Below are positions 42,234 to 52,304 of a DNA stretch of 64,000 nucleotides, piece after piece. Position 1 is the first letter of the stretch. Every line of letters starts with the position of its first letter. The position numbers were made by a program, and so were the translations under genes. The stretch covers positions 1,426,001-1,490,000 of the forward strand of contig NZ_LT906468.1 of assembly GCF_900187125.1 (NCBI RefSeq). The letters run 5' to 3'. The DNA is from Sphingobacterium mizutaii (GTDB lineage: Bacteria > Bacteroidota > Bacteroidia > Sphingobacteriales > Sphingobacteriaceae). Below the pieces are notes generated by a model. The model was given only the letters and a program-made list of their open reading frames with translations, had not been told where the DNA came from and searched no databases.

Positions 42234-43307
42234 ATGAAAAACCTTAAAGTCGGATTAATCGGATTTTCAATAGGGGGGCATGTTTTTCATGCCCCATTTA
42301 TTGATGGCAATCCTGATCTAGAATTATACAAAGTCACTGCCCGCAAACCTGAACAACAGCAAATGTTGGCCGAGCGCTATCCCAATGCTATTGGGGTCCT
42401 GTCTGCAGATGATATCATCAATGATCCTGAAGTAGATATCGTTGCGATCGCAACATCCAATGATGTGCATTACAGCTTAGCGAAAGCTGCTCTGGAAGCT
42501 GGTAAGCATGTGGTCGTTGAAAAACCTTTCACCAATTATAGCACTGAGGCCGATGAATTAATTGCTTTAGCAAAAGAAAAGGGTCTGCTATTATCGGTGC
42601 ATCACAATGCCCGTTTTCATTCCGACTTCAAAACCGTTAAAAAGGTGATTGAATCTGGAAGATTAGGAAGAGTGGTGAATTATGAAGCACGTTACGACCG
42701 CTTCAGAAACTTCTTGAGAGCCGGAGCATGGCGTGAGGAGAACTTACCTGGATCTGGTATACATTATGATCTAGGGGCTCACTTGCTCGATCAGGCTTTG
42801 CAAGTCTTTGGAAAACCAGAAGCGATATTTGCTGACCTCCGTGTTCAACGCGATGGAGCAAAGGCAATCGATGATTTCGAGTTTATCCTGTCTTACCCCG
42901 GTATCAAAGTTTCCTTGAAAGGACAGATGCTGGCTAAAATATCCACCGCTCGATATGCTGTTTATGGAATGAATGGCTGTTTTGTGAAATGGGGCGTGGA
43001 TGCTCAGGAAGCTTTATTGCGTGACGGAGTTGTCCCTGCCAGCATGCAAGACTGGGGTAAGGAAGATCCATCTTTTCAAGGCACACTTTCCATTGTAGAA
43101 AATGGAAAAGATGTTGAAGAGAAAATTGAAAGCGAATATGGTTCAGGCCAAGATTTCTATAAGAATATTGTCGCTGCTATCAAAGGTGAAGAAAATCTGT
43201 TCATTAAGCCGGAGCAAGCACGCGATGTCATCCGTTTATTGGAACTTGCAGAAAAATCTTGGGCAGAACAAAGAACTATTCCTTTGGAAGGAGAGTTGAT
43301 TTCCTAA
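42234..43307 (+). CDS. Gfo/Idh/MocA-family oxidoreductase
   Basis: 357 residues. N-terminal Rossmann fold with GLIGFSIGGHVFHAPFI and the family motif EKPFTNYSTEADEL near residue 98, then the C-terminal alpha/beta domain with GSGIHYDLGAHLLDQAL. NAD(P)-dependent; sugar or inositol substrates are usual, but the exact one cannot be named. Between argS (2 bp) and the FAD protein, whose ATG overlaps its stop. Confidence 0.88.
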   Translation: MKNLKVGLIGFSIGGHVFHAPFIDGNPDLELYKVTARKPEQQQMLAERYPNAIGVLSADDIINDPEVDIVAIATSNDVHYSLAKAALEAGKHVVVEKPFTNYSTEADELIALAKEKGLLLSVHHNARFHSDFKTVKKVIESGRLGRVVNYEARYDRFRNFLRAGAWREENLPGSGIHYDLGAHLLDQALQVFGKPEAIFADLRVQRDGAKAIDDFEFILSYPGIKVSLKGQMLAKISTARYAVYGMNGCFVKWGVDAQEALLRDGVVPASMQDWGKEDPSFQGTLSIVENGKDVEEKIESEYGSGQDFYKNIVAAIKGEENLFIKPEQARDVIRLLELAEKSWAEQRTIPLEGELIS

Positions 43308-44503
43308 TGAAAGATTATGATGCGATAATCATTGGAGCTGGTGCCTGCGGACTGATGTGCGCGGTGCAGGCAGGATTTCTGGGTAAAAGGACTTTGTTGA
43401 TTGAACGCAATGAAAAACCTGGCGCCAAGATCCTGATCTCTGGTGGTGGTCGATGTAATTTTACAAACCTTTATACTTCAATAGATAACTTCGTCTCTGA
43501 AAACCCAAAATTCCTTAATGCTGTGTTTTCCCAATGGACCGTGGAAGATACCATAAACTTCTTTGAACAGTTCGGGAATATACAAGGGCAAGAAAAGACC
43601 TTAGGCCAGTTATTTCCAGTCTCGAATAAAGCGAAGGGTATTGTCGCAGTTTTTACCAAGTTGATGTATGAAACAGGACAGGATATTTGGTTAGATACCT
43701 TGGTGACTGATGTACAGAAAACAGGTGCTGGCTTTGAGATCAGCTATGAGAAAAACGGTAAACAAGCAAAAATTTCTACACCAAAAGTTGTTCTGACTAC
43801 CGGAGGTTTGCCGGTTGCCAAACTAGGCGCTTCCGATTTTGCCATAAAGCTGGCACGTAGGTTTAACCATAGAATAGTGGAAACAGCACCGGCCTTGGTT
43901 CCATTGACCATTACCGGTAAAGATGCAAACTGGTATGCTTCACTTGCTGGTAATTCCGTGTTCTCTAGAGTATATAACGAAAAGATCTCTTTTGAAGAAA
44001 ATATCCTTTTTACCCATTGGGGATTAAGTGGGCCAGCAATATTGCAGATTTCTTCCTATTGGAGACCCGGAGAGCAGTTTACCATTGATCTATTGCCGAA
44101 ATTCAAATTAGATAACCTGATCAAGGAAGAAAGGAACAATGCAGGGAAAAGGACCGTTGGACAATTATTAAGTGACCATTTTACCAAAAAAATGGTGGAT
44201 GCACTGGGAGAGTTCCTTCCCATTCAGTTAAAAATAGCCTCCCTAAGTAAGGCAGATGCCAAATTGGTGTCAGACAGTATCCATCAATTTAAAGTGAAGC
44301 CTGCCGGAGATAAGGGCTATGATAAGGCCGAAGTTATGCGAGGAGGGATAGCAACGGACGAGTTGAACCCAAAAACGCTGGAAAGCAAAAAACAGGAAGG
44401 ACTTTATTTCGGTGGTGAAGCTGTGGATATCACAGGCTGGTTGGGCGGATACAATTTCCAATGGGCATGGGCAGCCGGCTTTGCTATCGCCCAAGATCTA
44501 TAA
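43307..44503 (+). CDS. HI0933/YhiN-family FAD-binding protein
   Basis: 398 residues from ATG 43307, which overlaps the preceding stop (TAATG). An upstream frame extension is the previous gene read out of frame. GAGACGLMCAVQAG is the FAD-binding loop; GAKILISGGGRCNFTN is the family signature; the C-terminus GGEAVDITGWLGGYNFQWAW is highly conserved. Function unknown, sometimes annotated aminoacetone oxidase. Confidence 0.88.
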   Translation: MKDYDAIIIGAGACGLMCAVQAGFLGKRTLLIERNEKPGAKILISGGGRCNFTNLYTSIDNFVSENPKFLNAVFSQWTVEDTINFFEQFGNIQGQEKTLGQLFPVSNKAKGIVAVFTKLMYETGQDIWLDTLVTDVQKTGAGFEISYEKNGKQAKISTPKVVLTTGGLPVAKLGASDFAIKLARRFNHRIVETAPALVPLTITGKDANWYASLAGNSVFSRVYNEKISFEENILFTHWGLSGPAILQISSYWRPGEQFTIDLLPKFKLDNLIKEERNNAGKRTVGQLLSDHFTKKMVDALGEFLPIQLKIASLSKADAKLVSDSIHQFKVKPAGDKGYDKAEVMRGGIATDELNPKTLESKKQEGLYFGGEAVDITGWLGGYNFQWAWAAGFAIAQDL

Positions 44504-44524
44504 TCAAAACTTCAGATATTAAAA

Positions 44525-44552
44525 AAAGGCTGCAACCTATTGGGTACAGCCT
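44525..44552 (-). terminator. terminator of the minus-strand lipoprotein gene
   Basis: On the minus strand AAGGCTG (44552-44546) pairs with CAGCCTT (44531-44525), followed by a run of T. It lies after the stop of the lipoprotein gene (44601) and between two convergent genes. Confidence 0.65.
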
Positions 44553-44600
44553 TGGTAATTATTTTGGGGAAAGTAGTTTCTTGTTTTTTAGATCCTATAA

Positions 44601-45020
44601 TTAAAATTTGTGTTCCAAAACACCTTCTTTTTTAATGTCTGTAATGTTTGCTTCTAATTTTTTCACTGATTTGTTGTCAACCAAGATTTCTAAGTTTACT
44701 TTTCCTGGTTTGTTTACTGTAGTTTTGATTTTTAATGCAGCGTTCTTTGCTGGAGCCGGTCTTCTCAATCTGATTTCTCTTGGAAGTTTGTCTGTATCTT
44801 TAACCGCAATAGTTGAGTCTTGACCTTTGAATCCACTTACCACTAAAGAGTTTAATTTCAAGTCTTTTACTTGAGAGTTAATTTTGTAAACCACGTTTAC
44901 CATTTTTGTCTTTTTCTTCTCTGGTTTTACCTCATCCTTTGGGCCGCAAGAAATAGTAGTCAATGCACCTGCAACTGCTGTAATAGCTAATAATGTTCTT
45001 AAAAATGTAGTAGTTTTCAT
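44601..45020 (-). CDS. lipoprotein of unknown function
   Basis: 139 residues; lipobox TISC with Cys25, then a Lys-rich linker (KDEVKPEKKKTK) and a compact beta-rich domain (NVVYKINSQVKDLKLNSLVV, EIRLRRPAPAKNAALKIKTT, VNLEILVDNKSVKKLEANI) that resembles an immunoglobulin-like sandwich. No family recognised. Convergent with the YhiN gene and divergent from rnpB. Confidence 0.75.
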   Translation of the reverse strand: MKTTTFLRTLLAITAVAGALTTISCGPKDEVKPEKKKTKMVNVVYKINSQVKDLKLNSLVVSGFKGQDSTIAVKDTDKLPREIRLRRPAPAKNAALKIKTTVNKPGKVNLEILVDNKSVKKLEANITDIKKEGVLEHKF

Positions 45021-45204
45021 GTTAAGTTATAAATAATGTTTAATAAATAATTAAAAAGAACATCTTGTCGACTTATGTTTTATCATATAACGACAATAAA
45101 ATTTACCTCGCTACAGGTGGGGTGAAAAATATTTACTTTTCTTGTTAATTATTTTTCAGTTCTATCAAAAATGTATGTTTAGCCTTATTCCATTGAATTT
45201 TTTG

Positions 45205-45212
45205 TAGTTTTG
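45205..45212 (+). promoter_or_regulatory. -7 element of the RNase P RNA promoter
   Basis: TAGTTTTG fits TAnnTTTG; a TTTA near 45178 is a poor -33. The RNA would start near 45219, the first base of its closing helix. Confidence 0.55.
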
Positions 45213-45218
45213 CACATT

Positions 45219-45584
45219 GAAGCAAACTGGTTCTATCGCTGCATGTTACATGGAGAGGAAAGTCCGGGCAACATAGGGCGATACGCTTCCTAACGGGAAG
45301 GCTGATTTTTTATCAGACAGCAAGTGCCACAGAAAATATACCGCCCCTCGGGGTAAGGGTGAAAACGTGAGGTAAGAGCTCACGGATTTGTATGGCGACA
45401 TACATCTCGGTAAACCTCGTATGTTGAAAGACCAAATAGGTTGCAAGATTAGAAAGCGGCTCGTTTTCTGCCTTCGGGCACTTGCAATGGGTAGGTTGAT
45501 GGAGTCTGTGTGTGAACGCAGACCTAGATAAATGATAGAAATTCTTATTTTAGAATACAGAACCCGGCTTACAAGGTTTGCTTC
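45219..45584 (+). ncRNA. rnpB: RNase P RNA
   Basis: Catalytic RNA that trims the 5' end of precursor tRNAs. The universal 5' core GAGGAAAGTCCGGGC is at 45255-45269 and its 3' partner ACAGAACCCGGCTTAC at 45557-45572. The ends pair: GAAGCAAAC 45219-45227 with GTTTGCTTC 45576-45584. The 366-base length suits a type A RNA. A T-run follows directly. A false frame at 45246-45446 on the minus strand crosses it. Confidence 0.95.
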
Positions 45585-45639
45585 TTTTTTTTTAAATTAT
45601 TGTACATTTTCTATTGCCTATAAACAAGTGTGTTAAGTT

Positions 45640-47019
45640 ATGACAACAATTTTAATTATAGATGATGAGCGCCCAATCCGTAGCTCGTTACGTGATATCT
45701 TGGAATATGAAGATTATAAAGTCCTCGATGTCGACAACGGTGAGGATGGTCTGAAGATCTTGCAGAAGGAAAAAATCGACTTGGTATTATGTGATATCAA
45801 GATGAACAAAATGGACGGTATGGAAGTACTGACCGCTGCAAAAGAGTTTTCCGATATCCCGTTCATCATGATCTCAGGACATGGTACCATTGAAACAGCG
45901 GTTGAAGCTGCACGTAAAGGGGCCTTTGACTTCCTGGAAAAACCTCTTGACCTCAACAGGTTATTGATCACCGTAAGGAATGCCCTAGAAAAAGGCTCCT
46001 TGGTTAAGGAAACAAAAGTCCTTAAACGTAAAATCTCCAAAACAAAAGAAATTCTAGGTGACTCTTCTGGTATCAACTTGATTAAAGATACCATCGAAAA
46101 AGTGGCCCCAACTGAAGCACGCGTCTTGATCACTGGTGCTAATGGTGCTGGTAAAGAATTGGTGGCGCGTTGGTTGCACGAAAAATCATCTCGCTCAGGT
46201 TCTACCTTAGTCGAAGTAAACTGTGCTGCAATCCCTTCTGAATTGATCGAGTCTGAATTGTTCGGCCATGAAAAGGGATCTTTTACCTCAGCGGTAAAGC
46301 AACGTATCGGTAAATTCGAACAAGCAAACAACGGTACACTCTTCTTGGATGAGATTGGTGATATGAGCCTTTCCGCTCAAGCCAAGGTATTGAGAGCCTT
46401 GCAGGAAAATAAAATCACTAGGGTAGGTGGTGAAAAAGAAATCGATGTCAATGTGCGAGTAATTGCCGCTACCAACAAAGATCTATTGCGAGAAATCGAA
46501 GAAGGTAACTTCCGAATGGACTTATACCACCGTCTAAGTGTTATCTTGATCCATGTGCCTTCTTTAAATGAACGCAAGGACGATATCCCGACTTTGGCCA
46601 ATGCCTTCTGCGAAGAGGTTTGTGCTGAGTACAGCATGCCTGTCAAAGCCTTTACGCCTGATGCTATGAAAGCGCTTCAATCGTTGCCTTGGACCGGGAA
46701 TATCAGGGAACTGAGGAACATGATCGAACGCTTGATCATCTTGTGTGATAAAAAGATCACCGAAGAAGATGTCCTGAAATTTGCTAATCCCGGAGGTCCC
46801 ATCACTGCAAATAGCCTGGCAGGAAACCATACGAGCAATGGATTCGATATGGAACAATTTACCTCCTTCCAAGACTTTAAAGACTTCTCTGAATGCGAAT
46901 TCATTAAATACAAATTGGAAAGAAACAATTGGAATGTCTCCAAAACAGCAGATGACCTAGATATCCAACGAAGTCACCTGTACAGTAAGATCGAGAAATT
47001 CGGACTGAAAAGAGACTAA
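45640..47019 (+). CDS. sigma54-dependent response regulator, NtrC/AtoC type
   Basis: 459 residues. Receiver domain (1-120) with acidic pocket Asp8-Asp9 and phosphoacceptor Asp52 in LVLCDIKM; AAA+ domain (about 140-375) with GANGAGKE Walker A and LFLDEIGDM Walker B; C-terminal Fis-type HTH (NWNVSKTADDLDIQRSHLYSKI). The sigma54 contact loop reads GSFTSA instead of the usual GAFTGA. No histidine kinase gene is adjacent. Terminator 41 bp downstream. It could drive the sigma54-type lon promoter, but this is not shown. Confidence 0.92.
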   Translation: MTTILIIDDERPIRSSLRDILEYEDYKVLDVDNGEDGLKILQKEKIDLVLCDIKMNKMDGMEVLTAAKEFSDIPFIMISGHGTIETAVEAARKGAFDFLEKPLDLNRLLITVRNALEKGSLVKETKVLKRKISKTKEILGDSSGINLIKDTIEKVAPTEARVLITGANGAGKELVARWLHEKSSRSGSTLVEVNCAAIPSELIESELFGHEKGSFTSAVKQRIGKFEQANNGTLFLDEIGDMSLSAQAKVLRALQENKITRVGGEKEIDVNVRVIAATNKDLLREIEEGNFRMDLYHRLSVILIHVPSLNERKDDIPTLANAFCEEVCAEYSMPVKAFTPDAMKALQSLPWTGNIRELRNMIERLIILCDKKITEEDVLKFANPGGPITANSLAGNHTSNGFDMEQFTSFQDFKDFSECEFIKYKLERNNWNVSKTADDLDIQRSHLYSKIEKFGLKRD

Positions 47020-47059
47020 GCATAATATCTTGAAATATAATACAAACACAATACAACGA

Positions 47060-47086
47060 AAAAGGCCTGATCTAATCAGGCCTTTT
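47060..47086 (+). terminator. intrinsic terminator of the response regulator gene
   Basis: AAAAGGCCTGAT 47060-47071 pairs perfectly with ATCAGGCCTTTT 47075-47086. Confidence 0.93.
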
Positions 47087-47114
47087 CTTATTATACGTAT
47101 ATTTTAATACGTTG

Positions 47115-47303
47115 TTAATCGTTGAATTTCCGTTTTTGTCGGCTATATAACATGTATATAGCAACGGTTAAAACAATAATTCCGATTATTAAATACGGTA
47201 ATGCAGATCCCTCACTCGTGCTAGCGTTGGTGTTGTCCTGTGCAAACAAACCAATAGATACTGCATTTAGTAGTACTAACACATTCCACTTTCTCATGAT
47301 CAA
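47115..47303 (-). CDS. small exported single-pass membrane protein
   Basis: 62 residues (ATG 47303; an alternative ATG two codons on at 47297). A signal peptide (to about residue 22, LFAQ), a short Asn/Ser/Thr-rich loop and a membrane helix (LPYLIIGIIVLTVAIYMLYS) followed by a basic tail RQKRKFND. The plan with its basic anchor is consistent with a small membrane protein. Function unknown. Confidence 0.6.
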   Translation of the reverse strand: MIMRKWNVLVLLNAVSIGLFAQDNTNASTSEGSALPYLIIGIIVLTVAIYMLYSRQKRKFND

Positions 47304-47554
47304 TTAGATTTTTAAGTTTATATAATAATATGCGAATAATATAATGCAAAAACCATGACAAAGCAAATGTATTAACAATTATTTAACCTATTAAATGCCA
47401 AAATCTGTTCATGTAATGATAATGTTACCTTTAGAATGCAAATATTATCCGCTTCCAGGCTTTATTTTTCTAAAAAACAAAAACTTTCAGAAACAAAACA
47501 TTTTTGTGGGATGCTCCTCCATGCTTTATGACCTAAAATGAAAGCGTTGAAGAA

Positions 47555-47591
47555 TAAAAAAAGTGTTAATCCTTTACAGGAAAAACACTTT
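47555..47591 (-). terminator. terminator of the met operon
   Basis: On the minus strand AAAGTGTT (47591-47584) pairs with AACACTTT (47567-47560), followed by T residues, just after the hom stop codon. The remaining gap 47304-47612 shows nothing else recognisable. Confidence 0.75.
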
Positions 47592-47612
47592 CTATCTTAA
47601 TTTAAAATGGAA

Positions 47613-48794
47613 TTAAATGATTTCAGCCAAGAAATTTCCTTGTTGATGGATAATCTCTCGCTTTGCAATGATTTCTTGGAGATTAATGGTTCCAATCACA
47701 TATTTGTGATCATCACTATAGAATCTTTCTGAAATACTGATAAACTCAATATTTTCCAATACATCTTCGTCCTCATAGCGGAAATAAGCTTTTAGCGCAT
47801 AATCAGTTGAATATTCAACCTGTTGAGCCTCTAAATGTTTCTTGTACTCATATTTGTAATCATATCTTAATGCAGCAATATCAGATAGCACAGCAGATCC
47901 TGTCGGGTGACCGCCAGCTCCTTTTCCATAGAAAAATTGCTCATCCGCAAATGCAGCTTTTACCAATACGCCATTGTATTCATTTTCTACATTTTGCAAG
48001 ATATTTCCTTTGGAGATAAACTTAGGAAGCACATACAGCACAACCTGATTATTAGTGATTTCTTTAGCTAAAGGGATCAACTTGATTTTGTAGTTTTTCT
48101 CTCGTGCATATCGGATATCCGCATTCCCTAAGGTATCAATCCCTAAGTTAAGGATCTCATCTGGGTTGATATAAATGCCATAAGCGTGGGAAGCTACAAT
48201 AGCTAATTTGTATTTTGGATCATATCCGCCAACATCCAATGTGGGGTCCGTTTCTGCAAAACCTAACTCCTGCGCTTTTTTCAAAGCCTCATCATAGCTT
48301 TGGTTTTCGTTGAAGATCTTGGAAAGAATATAGTTGGATGAACCATTGAAGATACCGCTTACAGAATGCAAAAGCTCATTGTCATAGTATTCTTCCAGGT
48401 TTCTGATAATAGGGATACTGCCACATACAGCGCCTTCATACAATAGGGAAGTGCCATGTTGGTTTTGGATCTCGGTCAATTCCTCTAGATGGGTGGCAAT
48501 CATTTTTTTATTGGCAGAAACAACATTCTTTCCTGTTGTCAGTGCTCTTTTTGTAATCTCAAAAGCAGCTTCGGCATCATCGATCAATTCCACCACGGTA
48601 TTGATTTCTGGATCTTCTAGAATAGCATTGGCATCTGTGGTAAACAATTCCGCAGGCAAGGTTCTTTTTTTGTCCGCGTTTTTGATAACAAATTTCTTGA
48701 TTTCTAAGTTTAGGTTCTTTGTCTTTATGATATCGTATAAACCTTGTCCCACCACACCAAATCCAAACATCCCGATGGTAAGTTTCTTACTCAT
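47613..48794 (-). CDS. hom: homoserine dehydrogenase
   Basis: 393 residues. NAD(P)-binding GMFGFGVVGQGLYDII at the start, catalytic region SANKKMIATH and the signature GIFNGSSNYILSKIFNE ... AQELGFAETDPTLDVGGYD. It reduces aspartate semialdehyde to homoserine, the branch point to methionine and threonine. The ATG overlaps the metX stop by one base (TAATG). Last gene of the SAM-controlled operon metY-metX-hom. Confidence 0.93.
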   Translation of the reverse strand: MSKKLTIGMFGFGVVGQGLYDIIKTKNLNLEIKKFVIKNADKKRTLPAELFTTDANAILEDPEINTVVELIDDAEAAFEITKRALTTGKNVVSANKKMIATHLEELTEIQNQHGTSLLYEGAVCGSIPIIRNLEEYYDNELLHSVSGIFNGSSNYILSKIFNENQSYDEALKKAQELGFAETDPTLDVGGYDPKYKLAIVASHAYGIYINPDEILNLGIDTLGNADIRYAREKNYKIKLIPLAKEITNNQVVLYVLPKFISKGNILQNVENEYNGVLVKAAFADEQFFYGKGAGGHPTGSAVLSDIAALRYDYKYEYKKHLEAQQVEYSTDYALKAYFRYEDEDVLENIEFISISERFYSDDHKYVIGTINLQEIIAKREIIHQQGNFLAEII

Positions 48795-49855
48795 TATTCT
48801 TTAATTAAATTTAAGTGATTTTCTGCTTTAGTATTATGTTTCTCAAGAAAGTTGCCTATGACTTGAGTCAGGGTTTTCGTTTCGATCAAGAAGCCGTCAT
48901 GCCCAAAAAAGGAGTGCAGCTCATAATATTCCGCATTAGGAATATGCTTCGCGATGAATTCCTGTTCCTGAGGAGGGAATAGCACGTCCGATGGAATACC
49001 AATGATCAGGGAATTTACCCCTTCAATGGAATTTAGTACTTGTTCCACCTGACCACGGCCTCTGCCTAGATGATGGCTATCCATCGCCTTGGTCAGATAC
49101 CAATAGGAAAAGGCATTGAATCTCCTTACTAATTTATCGCCTTGGTATGCTTGGTAAGAAGAAGCCTTGTAAGCATCCGTTTTATCATGGTCAGATTCCA
49201 CTTGGGTCGTTCCATAGGCATTGTAGGTCCTATAGGACAATAATGCCATGCTACGGGCCGCTTTTAAGCCGTTTAAGCCTGCATCATCCCTTTTCTCTTT
49301 ATAGCTTGCGTCTGCTTCGATAGCTAGGCGTTGGCTTTCATTGAATGCGATTCCCCAAGGCGAGAAAAACGCATTCGTGCCGATGGCTATTAGATTATGG
49401 ATCTTTATGGTTTTGGATACGGTCCATTCCAAAGCTTGTTGACCGCCTAGAGATCCTCCAATCAAGGTGTTGATCTCTTGGATCCCTAGATGATCAGCTA
49501 ATAGTCCATGTGCTTTAACAATATCTCTAATCGTGAATTGAGGGAAGTCTGAATAATAGGGTAGGTTGGTGTCAGGATCAATGGATAGGGGATTCGTCGT
49601 CCCATAATGTGAGCCCAATACATTGGCACAGATAATGAAATAATCCTTATCATTAAATAATTCATTCTCGCCAAATAATCCTGGCCACCAGTCAAAAACA
49701 TCTGAATTTGCAGTCAAGGCATGGCATACCCAAATCACATTGGACTTGTCCTCATTTAGCTGACCATAACTATGGTAGGCTATCTGTAGATTTGCCAGTT
49801 TTTTTCCACTCTCTAATTCGAAGTCTTGGCTATATCCGAAAGTCTTTACACTCAT
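48794..49855 (-). CDS. metX: homoserine O-acetyltransferase
   Basis: 353 residues, alpha/beta hydrolase fold. Nucleophile Ser135 in GGSLGGQQALEW, catalytic Asp in the SDVLFPP region and His in FFGHDGFL near the end. It activates homoserine with acetyl-CoA for direct sulfhydrylation by metY. 44 bp after metY and directly coupled to hom. Confidence 0.93.
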   Translation of the reverse strand: MSVKTFGYSQDFELESGKKLANLQIAYHSYGQLNEDKSNVIWVCHALTANSDVFDWWPGLFGENELFNDKDYFIICANVLGSHYGTTNPLSIDPDTNLPYYSDFPQFTIRDIVKAHGLLADHLGIQEINTLIGGSLGGQQALEWTVSKTIKIHNLIAIGTNAFFSPWGIAFNESQRLAIEADASYKEKRDDAGLNGLKAARSMALLSYRTYNAYGTTQVESDHDKTDAYKASSYQAYQGDKLVRRFNAFSYWYLTKAMDSHHLGRGRGQVEQVLNSIEGVNSLIIGIPSDVLFPPQEQEFIAKHIPNAEYYELHSFFGHDGFLIETKTLTQVIGNFLEKHNTKAENHLNLIKE

Positions 49856-49899
49856 TCTCTTTAATTATCTTCCTCCTAAAAAATCAGTTAAGCCCCCAC

Positions 49900-51279
<1,380 letters not shown>

Positions 51280-51446
51280 CTAAATTTTTGCACTAGTGCT
51301 TAGTGCTTGAACATAGGGACGACTATCGCATTCGGGCAATGCAAATAATACAGCTGGAAATAAATTGAATACTGGAATCTGTTGCTGGTTTTCCAACAAG
51401 ATATACTAATTCCGATTTTGAAAATTTTGAAGTCATAGTCTATTTC

Positions 51447-51558
51447 ATTTATATGCTCCTGGGCTTTATTGCCTCGGACAGGAATTGGCACCTTTTCAAT
51501 CCTTATTGAAGGTTGCCAGTGGGTCATTGAGCCAGTCTCTCGCCACTTCTTTATAAAT
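51447..51558 (-). ncRNA. SAM-I riboswitch controlling metY-metX-hom
   Basis: Read on the minus strand: closing stem ATTTATA (51558-51552) with TATAAAT (51453-51447); the core GTGGCGAGAGACTGGC, CCCACTGGCAACC (51523-51511) and the hallmark GGTGCCAATTCCTG (51492-51479), then GAGGCAATAAAGCC hairpin. These match the S-box/SAM-I aptamer. Between it and metY lie 240 bases with short hairpins and no clear U-run, so control may be at translation or by another fold. A short frame at 51300-51527 over it is false. Confidence 0.9.
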
Positions 51559-51613
51559 CAAGACCATCTTTTTAGAGAGGTAATGATTAGCGTACCACTA
51601 TCGAAGTACTCCG

Positions 51614-51645
51614 CAAATATAGTTCACGAAATTTAATTTTGCAAT
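51614..51645 (-). promoter_or_regulatory. promoter of the SAM riboswitch-met operon
   Basis: On the minus strand -7 TATATTTG at 51621-51614 with TTG at 51644-51642, 20 bp apart. The leader would start near 51607 and include the whole aptamer, giving about 400 bases before metY. The rest of the gap 51208-51782 shows nothing else. Confidence 0.7.
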
Positions 51646-51782
51646 CTTTTTCTGAAAAGTTTATTCTTTGGCATCCCACAAAACTAAATTTCCCTATAAA
51701 GACCAGGGCTTCAACCTTTGTTAGTCCCTTCTCTAACGTCGGTTGAAGCCCCAATTTTTTTCTGATATGTTTTTCCGATCAA

Positions 51783-52214
51783 CTAAAAAGTAGTTGTCTT
51801 CGCATCACGCATTTGTATAATTTTATCCACTACATATCTTGTATTTCCTCGCCAAGGCAATACACCATGATATTCCTTGTAGTGTAGGTCGAAAGCTTTT
51901 CCGCTATTCAGTTCCAAGATATGGAAAACTGAATCGTTTTCAATGGAAAATTCAAACTCATTGCTCGACAGCCCAGTGCCGGTCTTCTGCGAACGAATGC
52001 CCTCTTGGATAAGCTTACCTTCATAAGTCTTGAATAAATTTCCCTTTTTTACCGCATAATTCAAAACCCCAGATTTAACGCCTTCTCCAAATACAAAATA
52101 ATATTTGAAATAAACAAATCCAGCAAAGGCTAGAAATAGGATGAGTAAAAACCAGCTAATGAATTTTTTGAACTTTGAACCCTTAGTGCTAGGTTGTTGG
52201 TTTGATGTTTCCAT
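51783..52214 (-). CDS. membrane-anchored protein of unknown function
   Basis: 143 residues. A polar start, a membrane helix at about 20-38 (FISWFLLILFLAFAGFVYF) and a beta-rich extracytoplasmic domain with SGVLNYAVKKGNLFKTYEGKL and a VLPWRGNTRYVV end. A similar protein occurs in many Bacteroidota with no known role. It lies upstream of the SAM leader and downstream of dapA; a terminator separates it from dapA. Confidence 0.75.
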   Translation of the reverse strand: METSNQQPSTKGSKFKKFISWFLLILFLAFAGFVYFKYYFVFGEGVKSGVLNYAVKKGNLFKTYEGKLIQEGIRSQKTGTGLSSNEFEFSIENDSVFHILELNSGKAFDLHYKEYHGVLPWRGNTRYVVDKIIQMRDAKTTTF

Positions 52215-52262
52215 TTTTTTTGATTCAGTTTCTATTTGGTAACAAAAAGAATACCTAAAAAT

Positions 52263-52295
52263 AAAAAAGGTTGGCGAATTTCCATTGCCAACCTT
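52263..52295 (-). terminator. intrinsic terminator of dapA
   Basis: On the minus strand AAGGTTGGC (52295-52287) pairs with GCCAACCTT (52275-52267), followed by T residues, ten bases after the dapA stop codon. Confidence 0.88.
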
Positions 52296-52304
52296 ATATT
52301 TTTT

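Noticed and set aside
45246..45446. 66-codon minus-strand frame
   Set aside because: It is antisense to the RNase P RNA core.
51300..51527. 75-codon minus-strand frame upstream of metY
   Set aside because: It begins inside the SAM-I aptamer and reads through its core; the RNA explains the sequence.
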